From Toxoplasma gondii ME49 (lineage: Eukaryota; Apicomplexa; Conoidasida; Eucoccidiorida; Sarcocystidae): a stretch of DNA of 64,000 nucleotides. The notes beneath the pieces are model-generated. The model did no database searches and was not told the origin of the DNA. It worked only from the letters and a program-made list of their open reading frames with translations. Each line of letters begins with the position of its first letter. Within the stretch, counting starts at the first letter, position 1. Shown here one piece after another: positions 63,523 to 64,000 of the stretch. Made by a program: the position numbers and the translations under genes. The stretch spans positions 3,435,189 through 3,499,188 of the forward strand of contig NC_031475.1 in the NCBI RefSeq assembly GCF_000006565.2. Reading direction: 5' to 3'.

Positions 63523-64000
63523 GAATGTGGCATTATGTGCTGTGCCCGACTTGGATTTACTGCCCCTGGATAGAGGGAAATGAAAGAAAGTGGATGATGA
63601 TGTACAGTCATGGTTGACTACGGGGAAAGGCTACCCAGAAAGACGCCCCTGACTGGCTGGGACGCAGTACCATCATGCTGGCAAGGGGCCGCCAAGGTGA
63701 CGCCGACGACTTGAGACTACATTCAGGCATTTACCAAGTTTCGAGCAGCCATCCTTCTGGAAAATGCAGGAGAGGGAAAGGCAGGCAATACTGAGCATCC
63801 GCCTCTTCAATCACGTGGTGGGCTCTACGCGTCGCCGCGTCTGGACCCGGAACGCTAGGAAATGCCACGATGTACACAGAAACTATTCACGATGCACTGC
63901 TGCAATCCCGGCCGAGTTTGTTCATCCAAGGGAGTGCTACAAAGCAAGCAGGATGGGAAACATGCCATGTCATATCTGGATCCACACGAGAACTACACAA
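63523..64000. other. Right-edge flank with no recognised gene
   Basis: Probable promoter side of the secreted protein gene on minus. No open frame longer than about 60 codons and no motif that could be assigned. Confidence 0.4.

Noticed and set aside
1..64000. tRNA, rRNA, CRISPR, insertion sequence or prophage-type features
   Set aside because: No cloverleaf, rRNA-like segment, regularly spaced repeats or transposase was recognised on either strand by eye. A covariance-model search would be decisive.

Overview
The window reads as nuclear DNA of a tissue-cyst-forming coccidian (Toxoplasma, Hammondia or Neospora group). The evidence is two intronless rhoptry-kinase (ROP) genes, an apicoplast-type elongation factor P with a long N-terminal leader, an LCCL/PA14 protein of the apicomplexan CCp family, and a large CHD1 chromatin remodeller with low-complexity extensions. 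The species is inferred from protein families only; no database search was possible. From memory, and not checked, a CHD1 gene beside a ROP gene resembles part of Toxoplasma chromosome VIIb.

Layout, left to right. The last exon of an unknown plus-strand gene ends at 427. A 20-exon plus-strand CCp5/FNPA-like gene (FN2, coiled coil, PA14, discoidin-like, LCCL) fills 1748-5816. It meets tail to tail with a minus-strand ER DnaJ (ERdj3-like, 5869-7455), with only 52 bases between the stop codons. Apicoplast EF-P follows on plus (9121-11507). A ROP kinase with intact core catalytic residues lies on minus (13916-16000). Next, on minus, comes a secreted acidic/coiled-coil protein (18730-22277). A small plus-strand membrane protein is proposed at 23034-23633. 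A START-domain lipid-transfer-like protein occupies 25505-29906 (minus). After a gene-poor 4.9 kb comes CHD1, whose 15 exons span 34787-52885 (minus). Beyond it are a ROP-family pseudokinase (56455-58143, minus), an inverted repeat just upstream of it, and two minus-strand genes for unknown proteins (about 60535-61550 and 61858-63522).

Exon joins were worked out by hand from reading frame, GT/AG sites and domain continuity. For CCp5/FNPA, ERdj3, EF-P, the START protein, CHD1 and the 61858-63522 gene, the summed exons are a multiple of three and keep one open frame from start to stop. The most striking observation is two intron classes side by side. Most genes have introns of about 100-1,750 nt. 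The CCp5/FNPA gene has 19 introns of which 18 are 51-62 nt, and the unknown gene at 61858-63522 has four of five introns at 53-58 nt. Other points of interest are an arginine at the modified-lysine tip of EF-P, a 273-bp near-perfect fold-back element inside a CHD1 intron, and the loss of the catalytic lysine in the second ROP protein.

The genes do not form an operon-like unit. They combine housekeeping functions (secretory folding, organelle translation, chromatin, lipid transfer) with coccidian secreted proteins.
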